From: Hymenobacter busanensis
GTDB lineage: Bacteria; Bacteroidota; Bacteroidia; Cytophagales; Hymenobacteraceae
DNA: 64,000 nt
NCBI RefSeq assembly: GCF_008727865.1
Contig: NZ_VTWU01000007.1
Coordinates: forward strand, 1-64,000
Direction of reading: 5' to 3'
Of the stretch, positions 51,613 through 60,978 are shown in pieces (position 1 is the first letter of the stretch; every line of letters starts with the position of its first letter). The notes below the pieces were generated by a model, which was not told where the DNA came from, did not search any database, and saw nothing but the letters and a program-made list of their open reading frames with translations. A program made the translations under genes and the position numbers.

Positions 51613-51996
51613 ATGCTTCAGTACGGCCTCTACGGCTGGTCGCCCGCCTACGGGTATTCCTACATTCACCCTGCCAACCGCCGCTCCTTTGAGTGGGTGG
51701 AGCCGTTGGACAAGGTGTTCGAGAAAATCGGGGAGGACGAAGAATGGATAACGTTGCGCTACGACGAGCGCAACTACCTGGTGCGCCCCGAACTGTTTCG
51801 GCCCATCGACCGGCCACCCTTTGGCTTCGGCGACGCCGTGGAAACCGTGAATTGGGAACCCGGCCAACCGCGCCTGCGCGGCGTGGTATCCGATATTTTC
51901 TGGGACGAAAGCGCCCACCGTGCCCGCTACCAGATGGTAGTGCGCAAAAAGAAGGTGCCGCAAGTGTACGAGGCCGACGAGCTGAGAAACCAGTAG
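51613..51996 (+). CDS. Small conserved protein, possibly DUF6960-like
   Basis: 127 residues from ATG 51613 (an in-frame GTG at 51601 adds four residues). It begins MLQYGLYGWSPAYGYSYIHP and contains FEWVEPLDKVFEKIGEDEEW and a strand-rich middle; no signal peptide or membrane helix. The pattern recalls a small Bacteroidota family that I believe is DUF6960, but I cannot confirm that without a search. Acidic and aromatic residues dominate the first half, and the end is basic. Followed by a perfect 42-bp palindromic terminator. Confidence 0.68.
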   Translation: MLQYGLYGWSPAYGYSYIHPANRRSFEWVEPLDKVFEKIGEDEEWITLRYDERNYLVRPELFRPIDRPPFGFGDAVETVNWEPGQPRLRGVVSDIFWDESAHRARYQMVVRKKKVPQVYEADELRNQ

Positions 51997-52013
51997 CGCC
52001 CTGTCTTTACTTC

Positions 52014-52055
52014 AACGCAACGGCCCGGCTTCGTACGAAGCCGGGCCGTTGCGTT
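52014..52055. terminator. Bidirectional terminator, perfect 42-bp palindrome
   Basis: 52014-52034 is the exact reverse complement of 52035-52055 (tip CGTACG). It lies 17 bp past the stop of the small gene and between it and the convergent transporter gene. Confidence 0.85.
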
Positions 52056-52107
52056 AATGGGCGTTTTCTACCCGTTTTTAGGCGCCGGAAACAGGGCCAC
52101 AGGCCCG

Positions 52108-53472
52108 TCAAATGCCTAGCGCAATACCGAGCACGATGGCCACAATGGCCAGCGCAATCAACAGCAGATAGAGCGGCAGCACAAACTTCCACCATTGGTC
52201 GAAGCGCACGCCGCAGGCCGCCACAATGGCCATGAGGGCGCCGTTGGTGGGCGTTATCAGCTCGCACAAGCCCGCCCCGTATTGGTAGGCCAGCACCGTT
52301 ACCTGCCGCGAAAGGCCGAGCAAGTCGGAAAGCGGGGTGAGAATAGGCATGGTGAGCACCGCCTGCCCGCTTGTGGAGGGCACCGGCAGGTGCAGGGCCG
52401 TGTGCACCACCAGCATGCCCAGGGCCGATAGCACCACCGGCAGCTGCGCCAGCGGCGCCGAAAGGCCGTTGACGATGGTATCGACAATCTGGCCCTGCTC
52501 CAGCACCACAAAAATGGCGCGGGCAAACCCAATGAGCACGGCCGAAAACGCCATGTCGCGGAAGCCGCTGATGAAGCCCTCGGCGGTGCCGGTGAGGCCC
52601 AGCCCACCCACGAGGCCGGCGGCAATGCCCAGGGCCAGAAACAGGGCCGTCATCTGGCCAAAGTCCCAGCCCAGCTCCAGCACGCCGTAGGTGAAAAACG
52701 CGAACGTAACCAGCAGCAGCAACAACACGAGGCCGTGGCGGTGCCCCTGCTCGTGCTCGGCGGCATCGGCCTGCTCGTCGGTACTCGTAATGGGGTCGGC
52801 GGCGGCGGGCACGCGGTGCTTTAGGGCGAAGCGCATTGTGCCGCCAATCCAGATGAGCAAGGCCCCGGCCAGAAAAACCAGGCGGAACCCAGCGCCCGAC
52901 AGCAGCGGCAGGCCCGCCAGCTTCTGGGCAATGCCCACCTGAAACGGGTCCATGGGGCTGAAGGCGGCTCCCACGGCGGCGGCACCCAGGCTCACGGCGG
53001 CGGCCGTAATGGCGGGGTAGCGCATGCGGCGCATGAGCACCAGCAGCACCGGCACGAGCGGCACAATTTCCTCCTGCATGTGTTCGAGGGCGCCCATGGT
53101 GGCAAACAGCAGCGCCACCACCGGAATGACCAGCACCTCGCGGCCGCTGAGCTTGAGCAGCAGCCAATCGACGCCGCGGCGCAGGGCCCCGGTTTGGTCG
53201 ACGACGGTGAAGGCACCGCCGGCCAAAAACACCAGGAAAATCACGTCGGCGGCTTCCTGCAGGCCTTTGGGTATGGCAGTGAAAGCGGCCAGCGGCGAAA
53301 CGGGCGTGGCCGCCACCCGCTGGTAGGAGCCGGGCACCACTACTTCGCGGTCGGTGGCGGTGTCGTGGCGGCGGGCAAAGCGGCCGGCGGGCAGCACGTA
53401 GCTGGCGGCCACGGCCAGCAGAATGAAGGCAAACAACAGCACCAGCGGGTGCGGAAAGCGGAACGTAGGCAT
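52108..53472 (-). CDS. YfcC family transporter
   Basis: 454 residues from ATG 53472, which gives a clean membrane start (FPHPLVLLFAFILLAVAASYVLP). About twelve membrane segments. Family features: LVFLAGGAFTVVDQTGALRRG, FATMGALEHMQEEIVPLVP, and AAFSPMDPFQVGIAQKLAGLP near the middle, plus a repeat-like GLCELITPTNGALMAI in the second half. YfcC/DcuC-like carriers move amino acids or C4-dicarboxylates with an ion gradient; the substrate is not evident, although arginine/ornithine carriers are relatives. The central cytoplasmic loop is rich in Asp/Glu/His. Confidence 0.85.
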   Translation of the reverse strand: MPTFRFPHPLVLLFAFILLAVAASYVLPAGRFARRHDTATDREVVVPGSYQRVAATPVSPLAAFTAIPKGLQEAADVIFLVFLAGGAFTVVDQTGALRRGVDWLLLKLSGREVLVIPVVALLFATMGALEHMQEEIVPLVPVLLVLMRRMRYPAITAAAVSLGAAAVGAAFSPMDPFQVGIAQKLAGLPLLSGAGFRLVFLAGALLIWIGGTMRFALKHRVPAAADPITSTDEQADAAEHEQGHRHGLVLLLLLVTFAFFTYGVLELGWDFGQMTALFLALGIAAGLVGGLGLTGTAEGFISGFRDMAFSAVLIGFARAIFVVLEQGQIVDTIVNGLSAPLAQLPVVLSALGMLVVHTALHLPVPSTSGQAVLTMPILTPLSDLLGLSRQVTVLAYQYGAGLCELITPTNGALMAIVAACGVRFDQWWKFVLPLYLLLIALAIVAIVLGIALGI

Positions 53473-53622
53473 CGGCGGCGGGCGTGGGCGGCGAACGAGC
53501 CGCGCGTCAAGGTTACAAAAGAAACCGTTGCCGGAATGGGCACGCGGGGCCTGTGCTGGGTGTTGACGCACTTTCGGCCCTGTTTCGCCGGGTCAGCGGC
53601 CAGCTAGCCCGGCCGGGTTTTG

Positions 53623-53630
53623 TATCTTCG
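53623..53630 (+). promoter_or_regulatory. -7 promoter box (TATCTTCG) for 80-residue gene
   Basis: TATCTTCG, one base from TAnnTTTG, 30 bp upstream of ATG 53661. It supports the small gene being transcribed. Confidence 0.45.
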
Positions 53631-53660
53631 ACTACCGGCGCCGTGGGCGCCCCGTGCTGT

Positions 53661-53903
53661 ATGAATTTCGCTGCTTTCACCCAACTCACGCTCGGTCAGC
53701 AAACCGACCACCTGCTCCGCACCGGCCACCACCTGGCCGACCGCGCCGAGCACGGCTGCCGACTGCAGCTGTATGCGCTGGAGGATTTCTACGCCGAAGT
53801 GTGGCGGTTGGTAGGGGAGGAGCGCGTGCTGTTCATTCACCTCTTCCGCAAGCCCGCCGTGTTGCACCCCTGGCTCGACGCCGTGCGCCTGCCCGAGTGG
53901 TAG
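53661..53903 (+). CDS. Hypothetical 80-residue protein
   Basis: Not recognised. Soluble, no signal peptide; sequence begins MNFAAFTQLTLGQQTDHLLR and contains a short hydrophobic, strand-like segment (ERVLFIHLFRKPAVLHPW). The length and Leu/His/Arg-rich composition recall small Bacteroidota proteins of unknown function. A promoter box and an isolated position between two larger genes support expression. No neighbours suggest a role. Confidence 0.55.
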   Translation: MNFAAFTQLTLGQQTDHLLRTGHHLADRAEHGCRLQLYALEDFYAEVWRLVGEERVLFIHLFRKPAVLHPWLDAVRLPEW

Positions 53904-53989
53904 AGGTCTGGCCCAAAACTCTGGCAAAGCCCGCCGATCCGCCGGTCACACGTAGCAATAGCCTCAGCCAGTTTTATGCGGATGAACTC

Positions 53990-54057
53990 AGTCTGACTTG
54001 CAACACAACTGCATGCAACAATTTAAATTGTTGCATGCAGTTGTGTTGCAAGTGACT
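53990..54057. repeat. Long palindrome with 28-bp arms, no loop
   Basis: 53997-54024 and 54025-54052 are exact reverse complements that meet at AATTTAAATT, and the pairing continues by four bases each side (AGTC/GACT) after a 2-nt bulge. It is much richer in A+T than the surroundings and contains an internal TGCATGCA. It lies in the gap before the GT39-like gene at 54172. It may be a terminator for the small gene, a degraded mobile element end, or an operator. Confidence 0.85.
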
Positions 54058-54171
54058 AGGTATTAACCGATGTGCGGGCAATGACCAGATGAGCGAATCT
54101 TCCTCGCGCAGCTCCGGGTCGAGGAATGGTGCTTTTCTGTCTTTCTTGCGTCGCCCACCCGCGCCGCATTC

Positions 54172-55695
54172 ATGAAAAGAGCCATTCCCCTGCTGTTTTT
54201 GGTCCTCAAGTTCCTAACCGGCTACGGGCTGGCCAGCCGCGCCTACGAGCTGCACCGCGACGAATACCTCTACCTCGAAGAAGGCCGGCACCTGGCCTGG
54301 GGCTTTCTGGAAGTGCCGCCGCTTACGGCTGTGCAGGCTGCCATTACCCACGCCCTCGGCGGCGACTGGGTGTGGGTGAAGTTCTGGCCGTTGCTCTGGG
54401 GCGCCCTCACGGTGTACGTGGTGGTGCGGTTGGCGCAGCGGCTGGGGGCGGGCTGGTTTGGGCAGGCGCTGGCCGGGGTGTGCTACCTCGTGGCGGGCTA
54501 CGCCCGGCTGAACTTCCTGTTTCAGCCCAATTCCCTGGAAGTGCTGGGCTTCACGCTGGCCTGCTACCTGCTGGTGCGCGAGGTACAGCAGCCCAATGCC
54601 CGCCACTGGTACGCCCTGGGCGCGGTGCTGGGCCTGAGCTTGCTGAACAAGTACACCACGTTCTTTTTCATTGCCGCGCTGGGCGTGGCGTTGCTGCTGA
54701 GCCCGTTGCGCCGCGCCCTTGCCACGCGGCACTTCTGGGGCGGCGCGGCCCTGGCGGCGCTGCTGTTTGCGCCCAGCCTGGTGTGGCAGCTCACGCACGG
54801 CATTCCGTTTCTGCGCCACATGCACAAGCTCCAGGAGTCGCAGCTGGTGCACGTGGCCACCGCCGACTTCTGGAAAGACCAGCTGCTGATGTGCTTTCCG
54901 GCCGTGTGGGTGTGGCTGCCGGGGCTGCTGGCACTGTGGCTCTACCGCCCGCTGCGGCCCTACCGCGTGCTGGCCTGGGTGTGGCTGGCAGGCTTGCTGA
55001 TTCTCACCGGGCTGCACGGCAAAAACTACTACGCGCTGGGCTACTACCCGCCGTTGTTTGCGGCGGGCGCGGCCTGGTGGGAAGCCCTGTTGCGCCGCTG
55101 GCGTTTTGGCCTGTACCTGAAGCCGGTACTGCTGGCCGTGCCGGTGCTTATTATTCTGCCGCTGCTGCCGTTTGTATTCACGCTCTACCCGCCGGCGCGC
55201 ATGCAGGAGCTGGGCAAGAAATACGCCGGCCTGGGCCTCATGCGCTGGGAAGATGGCCAAAACCACGCCCTGCCGCAGGATTATGCCGACATGGTGGGCT
55301 GGCAGGAAATGGCCGACAAAACTTACCAGGTGTACCGGGCGCTGCCCGATTCCACCCGCGCCCGCACGCTCATTCTGTGCGCCAACTACGGCCAGGCCAG
55401 CGCCATCAACTACTTCAACCGCCACCGCGCCATGCCCGCGGCGGCCAGTACCAACGGCAGCTACCTGTTCTGGTTTCCGCCCCGGCAGGCCTTCCGCCAG
55501 CTCATCCTCGTCGACGACGAGCCCGACAGCCTGGCCGCGCACTTCAGCAGTTACCGGCGCATGGCCGAGGTGCAGAACCCCTACGCCCGCGAGCGGGGCA
55601 CGCGCATCACCCTGGGCCTGCACCCCAGCCGCGCTATTCTCGACACCGTGTACGCCGAGCATCGCCGGGAGCTGTTTTCCTGGACGGGCCAGTAA
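54172..55695 (+). CDS. GT39-like membrane glycosyltransferase (ArnT type), second
   Basis: 507 residues with about eleven membrane segments; ATG 54172. The first loop carries ELHRDEYLYLEEGRHLAWGF, where the Asp-Glu pair is the GT-C catalytic acid, followed by VPPLTAVQAAITHALGG. The conserved GLSLLNKYTTFFF lies in the middle and a ~150-residue periplasmic domain ends the protein. Uses a polyprenyl-phosphate sugar donor; acceptor unknown. It stands alone and ends at a two-way terminator. Confidence 0.84.
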   Translation: MKRAIPLLFLVLKFLTGYGLASRAYELHRDEYLYLEEGRHLAWGFLEVPPLTAVQAAITHALGGDWVWVKFWPLLWGALTVYVVVRLAQRLGAGWFGQALAGVCYLVAGYARLNFLFQPNSLEVLGFTLACYLLVREVQQPNARHWYALGAVLGLSLLNKYTTFFFIAALGVALLLSPLRRALATRHFWGGAALAALLFAPSLVWQLTHGIPFLRHMHKLQESQLVHVATADFWKDQLLMCFPAVWVWLPGLLALWLYRPLRPYRVLAWVWLAGLLILTGLHGKNYYALGYYPPLFAAGAAWWEALLRRWRFGLYLKPVLLAVPVLIILPLLPFVFTLYPPARMQELGKKYAGLGLMRWEDGQNHALPQDYADMVGWQEMADKTYQVYRALPDSTRARTLILCANYGQASAINYFNRHRAMPAAASTNGSYLFWFPPRQAFRQLILVDDEPDSLAAHFSSYRRMAEVQNPYARERGTRITLGLHPSRAILDTVYAEHRRELFSWTGQ

Positions 55696-55704
55696 TTGGA
55701 AGTA

Positions 55705-55739
55705 GAAAAGCCAGAATGCGCGTTGCATTCTGGCTTTTC
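55705..55739. terminator. Bidirectional terminator
   Basis: 15-bp perfect stem (55705-55719 with 55725-55739), 5-nt loop, with AAAA and TTTT inside the stem ends, between convergent genes ending at 55695 and 55760. Confidence 0.88.
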
Positions 55740-55759
55740 AAGGGTGAGGTAAGCTAGAG

Positions 55760-57415
55760 CTATTTAGCGCCGTAGCGGCCGCCGAAAAAGTCGCCGGACT
55801 TCCAGGTGGGGCGCTGCGGAGCGTTGGCTACCTGGTAGCCGATGAGGAAGTTGAGTTGCACGTACTTTTTGCCGGCCTCGAAGTCGAAGGTGCCGCTCAT
55901 GTCGTCCTGCGGCTTGTGGTAGGTAACGGCGCGCCAGGCCTGCACGGTCTTGGCCAGGTCGTTTTTGCCGTCGGCCGTTTTGTTGCCGTACTTGATGTGC
56001 AGGGCCGGAATACCCTGCATCACGAAGCTGAACTGGTCGGAGCGGATGAAGCGGTTCTGCTCGGGCTCGGGGTCGGCTTCCACGGCCAGGTTCAGGTAGG
56101 CCGCGGCGCGGTTCACGGGCTCGTCGAGGGTGGAGTGCTGCGCGCCCAGCGGCACCACCGAGAGCAGCGGCGCAATGATGGTGGGCATGTCGGTATTCAC
56201 GTCGGCCACAATGTTGGCTTTGGGCACGGTGGGATTGGCCGCGAAATAGGCCGAGCCCAGCAACCCCAGCTCTTCGCCGGTTTGCAGCACAAACAGAATG
56301 GAGCGTTTCGGCCGGTCAGCGCCTTTCAGCTTCGCGTAGGTCCGCGCAATTTCCAGCACCGAAGCCACGCCGGTGGCGTTGTCGTGGGCGCCGTTGTAAA
56401 TCGAGTCGCCCTTCACCGGCGCGCCAATGCCCATGTGGTCGAGGTGGGCCGAGTGCACCACGTACTCGCTGCGCAGCCGGGTGTCGGCGCCCGGCAGCTG
56501 ACCCACCACGTTGTAGGTGTCCAGTTCTTCGTAGCGGGCTTCCACGGCGGCGTCGAGGGAATGACGCAGGGCTACCGAAGCCGGCTTGCCGCTGCGCAGC
56601 GCCGCAAACGCCTGCGCCGTATCGACGGCGGCGGCCGCCAGCAGCCGCTGAAACGTGGCCGCAGTCACGTTGCCCAGCAGCTTGAACGCGCCGCCCGGCA
56701 CGTAGCTGCGCGAAGCCGCCACTTTGCCATCGGTGCCCAGCACACTGTAGGCGCCGCGTTTGAGGTCGGACAACATGGCTTTCGGTTTGGAGGCGGCAAT
56801 GATGACGCCCACGGCGCCGTGCTGCACCGCGTTGCGCATCACCGTCAGGGCGCTTTGGCTGGCGGCGGCCACCGTCGAGGGAAACGGCCGCGGTGCCCCG
56901 GCAACGACAACGACAATCTTGCCGGTAACGTCCAGCCCCTGGTAGTCGTCGTAGCCCAGCTCGGGCGCGCTGATGCCGTAGCCGGCAAACACGAGCGGCG
57001 CCTGCACCGGCAGGCTCGGTACTTCAGGATTGGGGTACACGGTGTAATCGGTGCCCATCGTCAGGGGCTGGCTCTGGCCTTGCGCATCGCGAAGCGCCAG
57101 CCGGGTGTTGGGCTTCACGAAGGCCCGCCGCAGCCGCACCCGCTGCACGTAGCTGCCGTTTTCGCCGGCCGGCTGCACGCCAAAGGATTTCAACTGCGCC
57201 GTCACGTAATCGACGGCCATTTGGTAGCCGGGCTGACCGGGCTGGCGGCCCAGCAGCTTGTCGTCGGCCAGGTACTGCACGTGGGCTTTGAAGTCGGCGG
57301 GCTGCACCTGCTCCAGGGCGCGGGCCACTTTTTTACCGACGGTGAGGGACTGGGCGGCGAGGGGCGCGGCCACGGCGCAACTGGCTAGCGTGAGCCACAG
57401 GCGGGGGAGGGTCAT
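55760..57415 (-). CDS. Secreted M28 family peptidase
   Basis: 551 residues from ATG 57415 (ATG 57430 adds five). N-terminal signal peptide MTLPRLWLTLASCAVAAPLA, cut near AAQS. A PA-type insert (GKIVVVVAGAPRPF, HGAVGVIIAAS) precedes the catalytic domain. Dinuclear zinc ligands: SAHLDHMGI, YNGAHDNATGVASVLEIA, VLQTGEELGLLGS (Glu pair), VNTDMP, and the final His in TYHKPQDDM. Aminopeptidase or similar exopeptidase acting in the periplasm or outside. A TACTTTTG box is found 22 bp upstream of the chosen start. Divergent from susC. Confidence 0.9.
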   Translation of the reverse strand: MTLPRLWLTLASCAVAAPLAAQSLTVGKKVARALEQVQPADFKAHVQYLADDKLLGRQPGQPGYQMAVDYVTAQLKSFGVQPAGENGSYVQRVRLRRAFVKPNTRLALRDAQGQSQPLTMGTDYTVYPNPEVPSLPVQAPLVFAGYGISAPELGYDDYQGLDVTGKIVVVVAGAPRPFPSTVAAASQSALTVMRNAVQHGAVGVIIAASKPKAMLSDLKRGAYSVLGTDGKVAASRSYVPGGAFKLLGNVTAATFQRLLAAAAVDTAQAFAALRSGKPASVALRHSLDAAVEARYEELDTYNVVGQLPGADTRLRSEYVVHSAHLDHMGIGAPVKGDSIYNGAHDNATGVASVLEIARTYAKLKGADRPKRSILFVLQTGEELGLLGSAYFAANPTVPKANIVADVNTDMPTIIAPLLSVVPLGAQHSTLDEPVNRAAAYLNLAVEADPEPEQNRFIRSDQFSFVMQGIPALHIKYGNKTADGKNDLAKTVQAWRAVTYHKPQDDMSGTFDFEAGKKYVQLNFLIGYQVANAPQRPTWKSGDFFGGRYGAK

Positions 57416-57912
57416 GGAAGGAAACGGCATGGAGTGCAAAAGTAACCGCCCGGTTCGTAGCCACGAGCCGGGCGGGCTGCACCGATGGGCGCAAAGTGCG
57501 TGGTGCAGCACCTGCGCAAACCCGCAACGGTAGCTGGTAGTCGCGAACCGGCGCCTCCTGGTTGCAGCGGGCGCGCTGCGGGTACTACACTGCGGCGCTG
57601 GTGCCGCCAAGTAGTGCAAGAACGAGCTGCTTTGGCCGCGTTGTAGGCGCTGGCGCCCAGCGGCGTTGCGTGCAATTGCGCGGCACCCCAGGCTGCCTCA
57701 ACTGTACCCGGTTTGTGCTGTCAATCGAATTGCGTCCAATAGGTGCGCGTCAGGCTGTTGTAAGTCCATCTTCTTTGGCAACGTTCCCGGTAACGATTGC
57801 GCAAATAATATGGCTCTATAACTATGTAATGCGCGATTTACCGGCAACTTGGCTTGGGCAAGGGCCGACTGCGGTGGCGGGCCTTTCTTCGAAAAATCAA
57901 ACTTCTTCCTCC
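57416..57912. other. Divergent intergenic region, ~500 bp
   Basis: Between the M28 peptidase and susC. Holds the minus-strand TACTTTTG box (57437-57444) and directly behind it a 13-bp hairpin (57446-57458 with 57463-57475) that could bind a regulator or the -33 region. An AT-rich patch near 57805-57830 might contain the susC promoter, but no clear -7 box was found. No gene is supported here. Confidence 0.5.
57437..57444 (-). promoter_or_regulatory. -7 promoter box (TACTTTTG) for M28 peptidase
   Basis: Exact TAnnTTTG match on the minus strand. It ends 6 bp before ATG 57430 and 21 bp before ATG 57415; the second spacing is nearer to that of other genes in the window. Confidence 0.5.
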
Positions 57913-60900
57913 ATGAAACACGGTGTACTACTTACAGCGGCCTTGGCGGGCATCAGCACGCTGGCGGCCGCGCAGCAGACCCGCCCCCTGACCGGCAAGG
58001 TGCTGGACAGCGCGAGCGGGGAGGCCCTGCCGGGCGTGAACGTGGTGGTGCAGAACACCAGCATCGGCACCGTGACCAACGAAAGCGGGGCATTTTCGCT
58101 GAACGTGCCCGAGGGCGACGCCGTGACGCTGGTGTTCAGCTACGTGGGCTACCTGCCCCAAACCGTGGCCGCCGGCAAGCAAAGCAACCTGAGCGTGCGC
58201 CTGAAAACCGACCAGAAAGCCCTCGACGAGGTGGTGGTTATCGGCTACGGCGAGGTGAAGAAAAGCGACGTGACCGGCGCCATCGTGTCGGTAAAGGAAG
58301 AGGACCTGAAGAAGCTGCCGACCACCAACGTAATGGAATCGTTGCAGGGCCGGCTGCCGGGCGTCGACATCACGCGGGCCAGCGGGGCCAGCGGCGCGGG
58401 CGTCAACATTACGGTGCGCGGCAACCGCTCCCTCACCGCCAACAACGGCCCGCTGTTCATCGTGGATGGCGTGCAGTACAACTCCATTCAGGACATCAAC
58501 CCCAACGACATCCAGAGCATGGAAGTGCTCAAGGATGCCGCTTCCACGGCCGTGTACGGAGCCCGCGGTGCCAACGGCGTCATCATCGTGACGACAAAGA
58601 AAGGAGCCTCGGGCAAGACGCGGGTGACGGTGAATTCCTACATCGGGCAGAGCGAGGTGGTGAACTACCCGCACGTGCTGACCGGGCCCGAGTACATTGA
58701 GCAGAAACGCCAGGCCAACCGCACCACCGGCCTGTGGAACAGCCCCGCCGACGACCCCAAAATCTTTGGCGCGGCCTACCAGCAGGCCGCACTGGCCAAC
58801 GGCACCTGGACCGACTGGCCCAAGCTGCTGCTGCGCAAAGGAATGCAGCAAGACCACCAGGTGGGCATTGCGGGCGGCGGCGACCAAACCAAGTTTTACC
58901 TTTCCTTCGACTACTTCAACGAGAAAGGCGTGTTCCGGCTCGACGAGCTGAAGCGCTACACCACGCGCTTCAACCTGGAGCACGCCCTGAACACGAAGGT
59001 GAAAGTGGGCCTGCAAAGCCAGCTGACCTACTACAACCAGAACGCGCGGCGCGACCCGCTGAACCTGGCCAACAAAATCGACCCGCTCACCTCGCCCACC
59101 GATGCCAACGGCAACTTTCTGTCGATTCTGCAGAACGGGCGCGACGTGAACCCGCTGGCCGACGAGCAGCCCGGCAACTACCAGAACAACGTGCGCACCA
59201 CGCGCACCTTTCTCACCGCCTTCGGCGCCTACCAGATTCTGCCCAGCCTGAGTTTGCGCTCCAACCTGGGCCTGACGCTGGCCAACGCCCGCACCGGCAT
59301 CTACCGCGGCTCCAACACCATCGACATTGCCGGCTCCACGCCGCAGTCGTTCTACGGCGTCGATTTCAACACCAACTGGAGCTGGGAAAACATCCTGAAC
59401 TTCAACAAATCCTTCGGCGACCATTCCATCACGGCCACGGCCGTGTCGTCGCTGCTCACCTTCAACACCGAGCAGGAAACGGCGCAGGGCCGCAACCAGC
59501 TGCTGGGCTACCAGCTCTACTACGCGCTGGCCAACGCCAACCAGCAAATGGGCATCAACAGCGCCTACGTCAACAGCAAGCTGATTTCGTTTACCGGGCG
59601 CGTGCAGTACGGCTACAAGAGCCGCTACCTGCTCACCCTCACCGGCCGGCAGGATTACTCCTCGAAGCTGGCAGCCGGGCATAAGGGCGCGTTTTTTCCC
59701 TCGGCCGCCGTGGCTTGGCGCCTCATCGACGAAGGCTTTCTGGCCGACCAAACCGTTGTGAGCGACCTGAAGCTGCGCGCCTCCTACGGGCTGGCCGGCA
59801 ACTACGACATTCCGGCCTATTCGTCGCAGTCGTTGCTCACGCGCATTCCGTTTGCCTACGGCGACGCCTCGGCCCCGGGCTACGTGTACTCCTCGCGCAT
59901 CGGCAACCCCGACCTGACCTGGGAAAAATCGACTACCAAGAACGTAGGCGTCGATTTCGGCTTCCTGCGGGGCCGCATCAGCGGCTCGGTCGACGTGTAC
60001 GAAACCCGCACCCGCGACTTGCTCATCGACCGGTTCCTGCCGGCTACTTCGGGAGTGGGCGTGATAACCCAGAACGTGGGCCGCACCCGCAACCGCGGCA
60101 TCGAAGTGGCCCTGAACGGGCGCGTGGTCGACAACGGCAAGGTGCAGTGGAACGTGGGCGGCACCTGGTTTGCCAACCAGGAAGAAATTCTGCAGCTGGC
60201 CACCGAAAGCGACGATTTGCTGAACGGCTGGTTTGTGGGCCACCCCACGCGCGTGTTCTACGACTACGAGAAAATCGGTATCTGGCAGCTCAACGAAGCC
60301 GACGAGGCCATGCGCTACAACCAGAAGCCCGGCCAGATTAAGGTGCGCGACCAGAACGGCGACGGGAAGATTACCGCCGCCGCCGACCGCAAAATCCTGG
60401 GCTCGGCTTTGCCGCGCTGGAGCAGCAGCCTCAACTCCGATGTGACCTGGAATGGCTTCGACTTCTCGATGCAGTGGTTTGTGCGCTACGGCCAGACCAT
60501 CCGCTACGAGTACGACCAGCTGTGGGACCCGCAGGGCGTCGAAAACTCGTCGAAACAAGACTACTGGACCCCCGAAAACCCCACCAACCGCTTCCCGCGG
60601 CCCGACGCCAGCCTCTCGAAGAGCACCCTGCAAAACAGCCTCTACGGCAATACCCTGGCCTACCGCGACGGCACCTACCTGAAGCTGCGCGCCGTCACGC
60701 TGGGCTACACCCTGCCCACGAGCGTGCTCCAGAAAATCGGCTTCGGCACGGCGCGGGTATACGTGCAGGGCAAAAACCTCTGGGTGCTGAGCCACATCAA
60801 GAACTACGACCCCGAGCGTGCCGCTTCGGCTGCTACCTCGGCGCCCGAGCAGGTGTTTACCTCCGCGGCCAGTTCGTCGGGCCTTGCCGTGGGCCTCTCG

Positions 60901-60957
60901 CCGCTTTCCAACCCCATCCCCCGCGTGGTAACGGTGGGCCTGAACCTTTCCTTTTAA
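57913..60957 (+). CDS. SusC/RagA-type TonB-dependent outer membrane receptor
   Basis: 1,014 residues from ATG 57913, which gives a signal peptide (MKHGVLLTAALAGISTLAAA). A carboxypeptidase-D-like domain (RPLTGKVLDSASGEALPGV, about 24-105) precedes the plug (DEVVVIGYGEVKKSDVTGAI, then NITVRGNRSLTANNGPL and FIVDGVQYNSIQDINPNDI). The rest is a 22-strand barrel ending VTVGLNLSF, with an aromatic C-terminal residue as usual. Imports oligosaccharides or peptides with its SusD partner 21 bp downstream, powered by TonB. No glycosidase or sensor adjoins the pair, so the substrate is open; the divergent secreted M28 peptidase would fit peptides. Confidence 0.94.
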   Translation: MKHGVLLTAALAGISTLAAAQQTRPLTGKVLDSASGEALPGVNVVVQNTSIGTVTNESGAFSLNVPEGDAVTLVFSYVGYLPQTVAAGKQSNLSVRLKTDQKALDEVVVIGYGEVKKSDVTGAIVSVKEEDLKKLPTTNVMESLQGRLPGVDITRASGASGAGVNITVRGNRSLTANNGPLFIVDGVQYNSIQDINPNDIQSMEVLKDAASTAVYGARGANGVIIVTTKKGASGKTRVTVNSYIGQSEVVNYPHVLTGPEYIEQKRQANRTTGLWNSPADDPKIFGAAYQQAALANGTWTDWPKLLLRKGMQQDHQVGIAGGGDQTKFYLSFDYFNEKGVFRLDELKRYTTRFNLEHALNTKVKVGLQSQLTYYNQNARRDPLNLANKIDPLTSPTDANGNFLSILQNGRDVNPLADEQPGNYQNNVRTTRTFLTAFGAYQILPSLSLRSNLGLTLANARTGIYRGSNTIDIAGSTPQSFYGVDFNTNWSWENILNFNKSFGDHSITATAVSSLLTFNTEQETAQGRNQLLGYQLYYALANANQQMGINSAYVNSKLISFTGRVQYGYKSRYLLTLTGRQDYSSKLAAGHKGAFFPSAAVAWRLIDEGFLADQTVVSDLKLRASYGLAGNYDIPAYSSQSLLTRIPFAYGDASAPGYVYSSRIGNPDLTWEKSTTKNVGVDFGFLRGRISGSVDVYETRTRDLLIDRFLPATSGVGVITQNVGRTRNRGIEVALNGRVVDNGKVQWNVGGTWFANQEEILQLATESDDLLNGWFVGHPTRVFYDYEKIGIWQLNEADEAMRYNQKPGQIKVRDQNGDGKITAAADRKILGSALPRWSSSLNSDVTWNGFDFSMQWFVRYGQTIRYEYDQLWDPQGVENSSKQDYWTPENPTNRFPRPDASLSKSTLQNSLYGNTLAYRDGTYLKLRAVTLGYTLPTSVLQKIGFGTARVYVQGKNLWVLSHIKNYDPERAASAATSAPEQVFTSAASSSGLAVGLSPLSNPIPRVVTVGLNLSF

Positions 60958-60978
60958 CGCGGCTCGCACCCTACGACC

